Assembly (NCBI GenBank): GCA_016194835.1
Contig: JACQAU010000068.1
Location: 1 to 5,866 of the forward strand
Direction: 5' to 3'
Source: Deltaproteobacteria bacterium
GTDB taxonomy: Bacteria > Bdellovibrionota > UBA1018
Length of the DNA stretch: 5,866 nucleotides
In this document: positions 5,859-5,866 of the stretch, in pieces
Numbering within the stretch: the stretch's first letter is position 1
Layout: every line of letters starts with the position of its first letter
Notes under the pieces: model-generated
What the model saw: only the letters and a program-made list of their open reading frames with translations
What the model was told of the DNA's origin: nothing
Databases searched by the model: none
Position numbers and translations under genes: made by a program

Positions 5859-5866
5859 AAAAAATA

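Noticed and set aside
5848..5866. ATG 5848 opening MKNKKN... as a possible next gene overlapping the nucleotidyltransferase stop
   Set aside because: Only six codons are visible, in an A-rich tract, and the nearest AGG is just two bases away; cannot be supported.
1..5866. CRISPR array, tRNA, insertion sequence or long direct repeats
   Set aside because: No regularly spaced repeats, cloverleaf-like segments, transposase motifs or terminal inverted repeats were recognised on reading through.

Overview
The window looks like an AT-rich bacterial chromosome. The left half is a conserved ribosomal/replication block in one direction: the tail of a DUF2232-type membrane protein, rplI (ribosomal protein L9), then dnaB (replicative helicase). 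A DUF2232 (YybS-like) gene directly before rplI-dnaB fits Deltaproteobacteria-grade lineages such as Bdellovibrionota, but also some Firmicutes. The base composition and protein style make me lean to the Bdellovibrionota/Oligoflexia side. This is an inference from gene order, not a demonstrated assignment.

Region 1-3331 (+ strand). The three genes are closely spaced and probably co-transcribed. dnaB is interrupted in frame by a 422-residue intein (nt 1832-3097). The intein sits exactly between DLRE and SGAIEQDAD, the DNA-contacting/ATPase part of the helicase. It keeps the splicing residues (Cys1, TxxH, terminal His-Asn, Ser+1) and two LAGLIDADG motifs with their Asp residues, so it looks like a complete splicing and homing element. 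Splicing would leave a normal DnaB of about 472-479 residues.

Region 3332-5221. The 41-bp gap after dnaB holds a Shine-Dalgarno-like GAGGAG and a 16-codon stub, possibly the trace of a former downstream gene. Facing dnaB is a two-gene minus-strand unit. Its first gene encodes a GHKL (Bergerat-fold) ATPase with all four nucleotide-binding motifs and an S5-like second domain. Its second gene encodes an Ig-like plus C-terminal helical protein that starts one base after the ATPase stop. They look like two halves of one machine, translationally coupled or recently split. MORC/MutL-like GHKL ATPases of bacteria are often found with restriction or defence genes, but no such partner is visible here.

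Region 5222-5866. A short divergent intergenic region carries a near-consensus sigma70-type promoter. It drives a small DUF6036-like nucleotidyltransferase-fold protein. The -10 box lies so close to the likely ATG (5334) that the mRNA would be leaderless. The right half (3332-5866) reads as an accessory segment next to a housekeeping operon. No rRNA, tRNA, CRISPR array, transposase or long repeat was seen.
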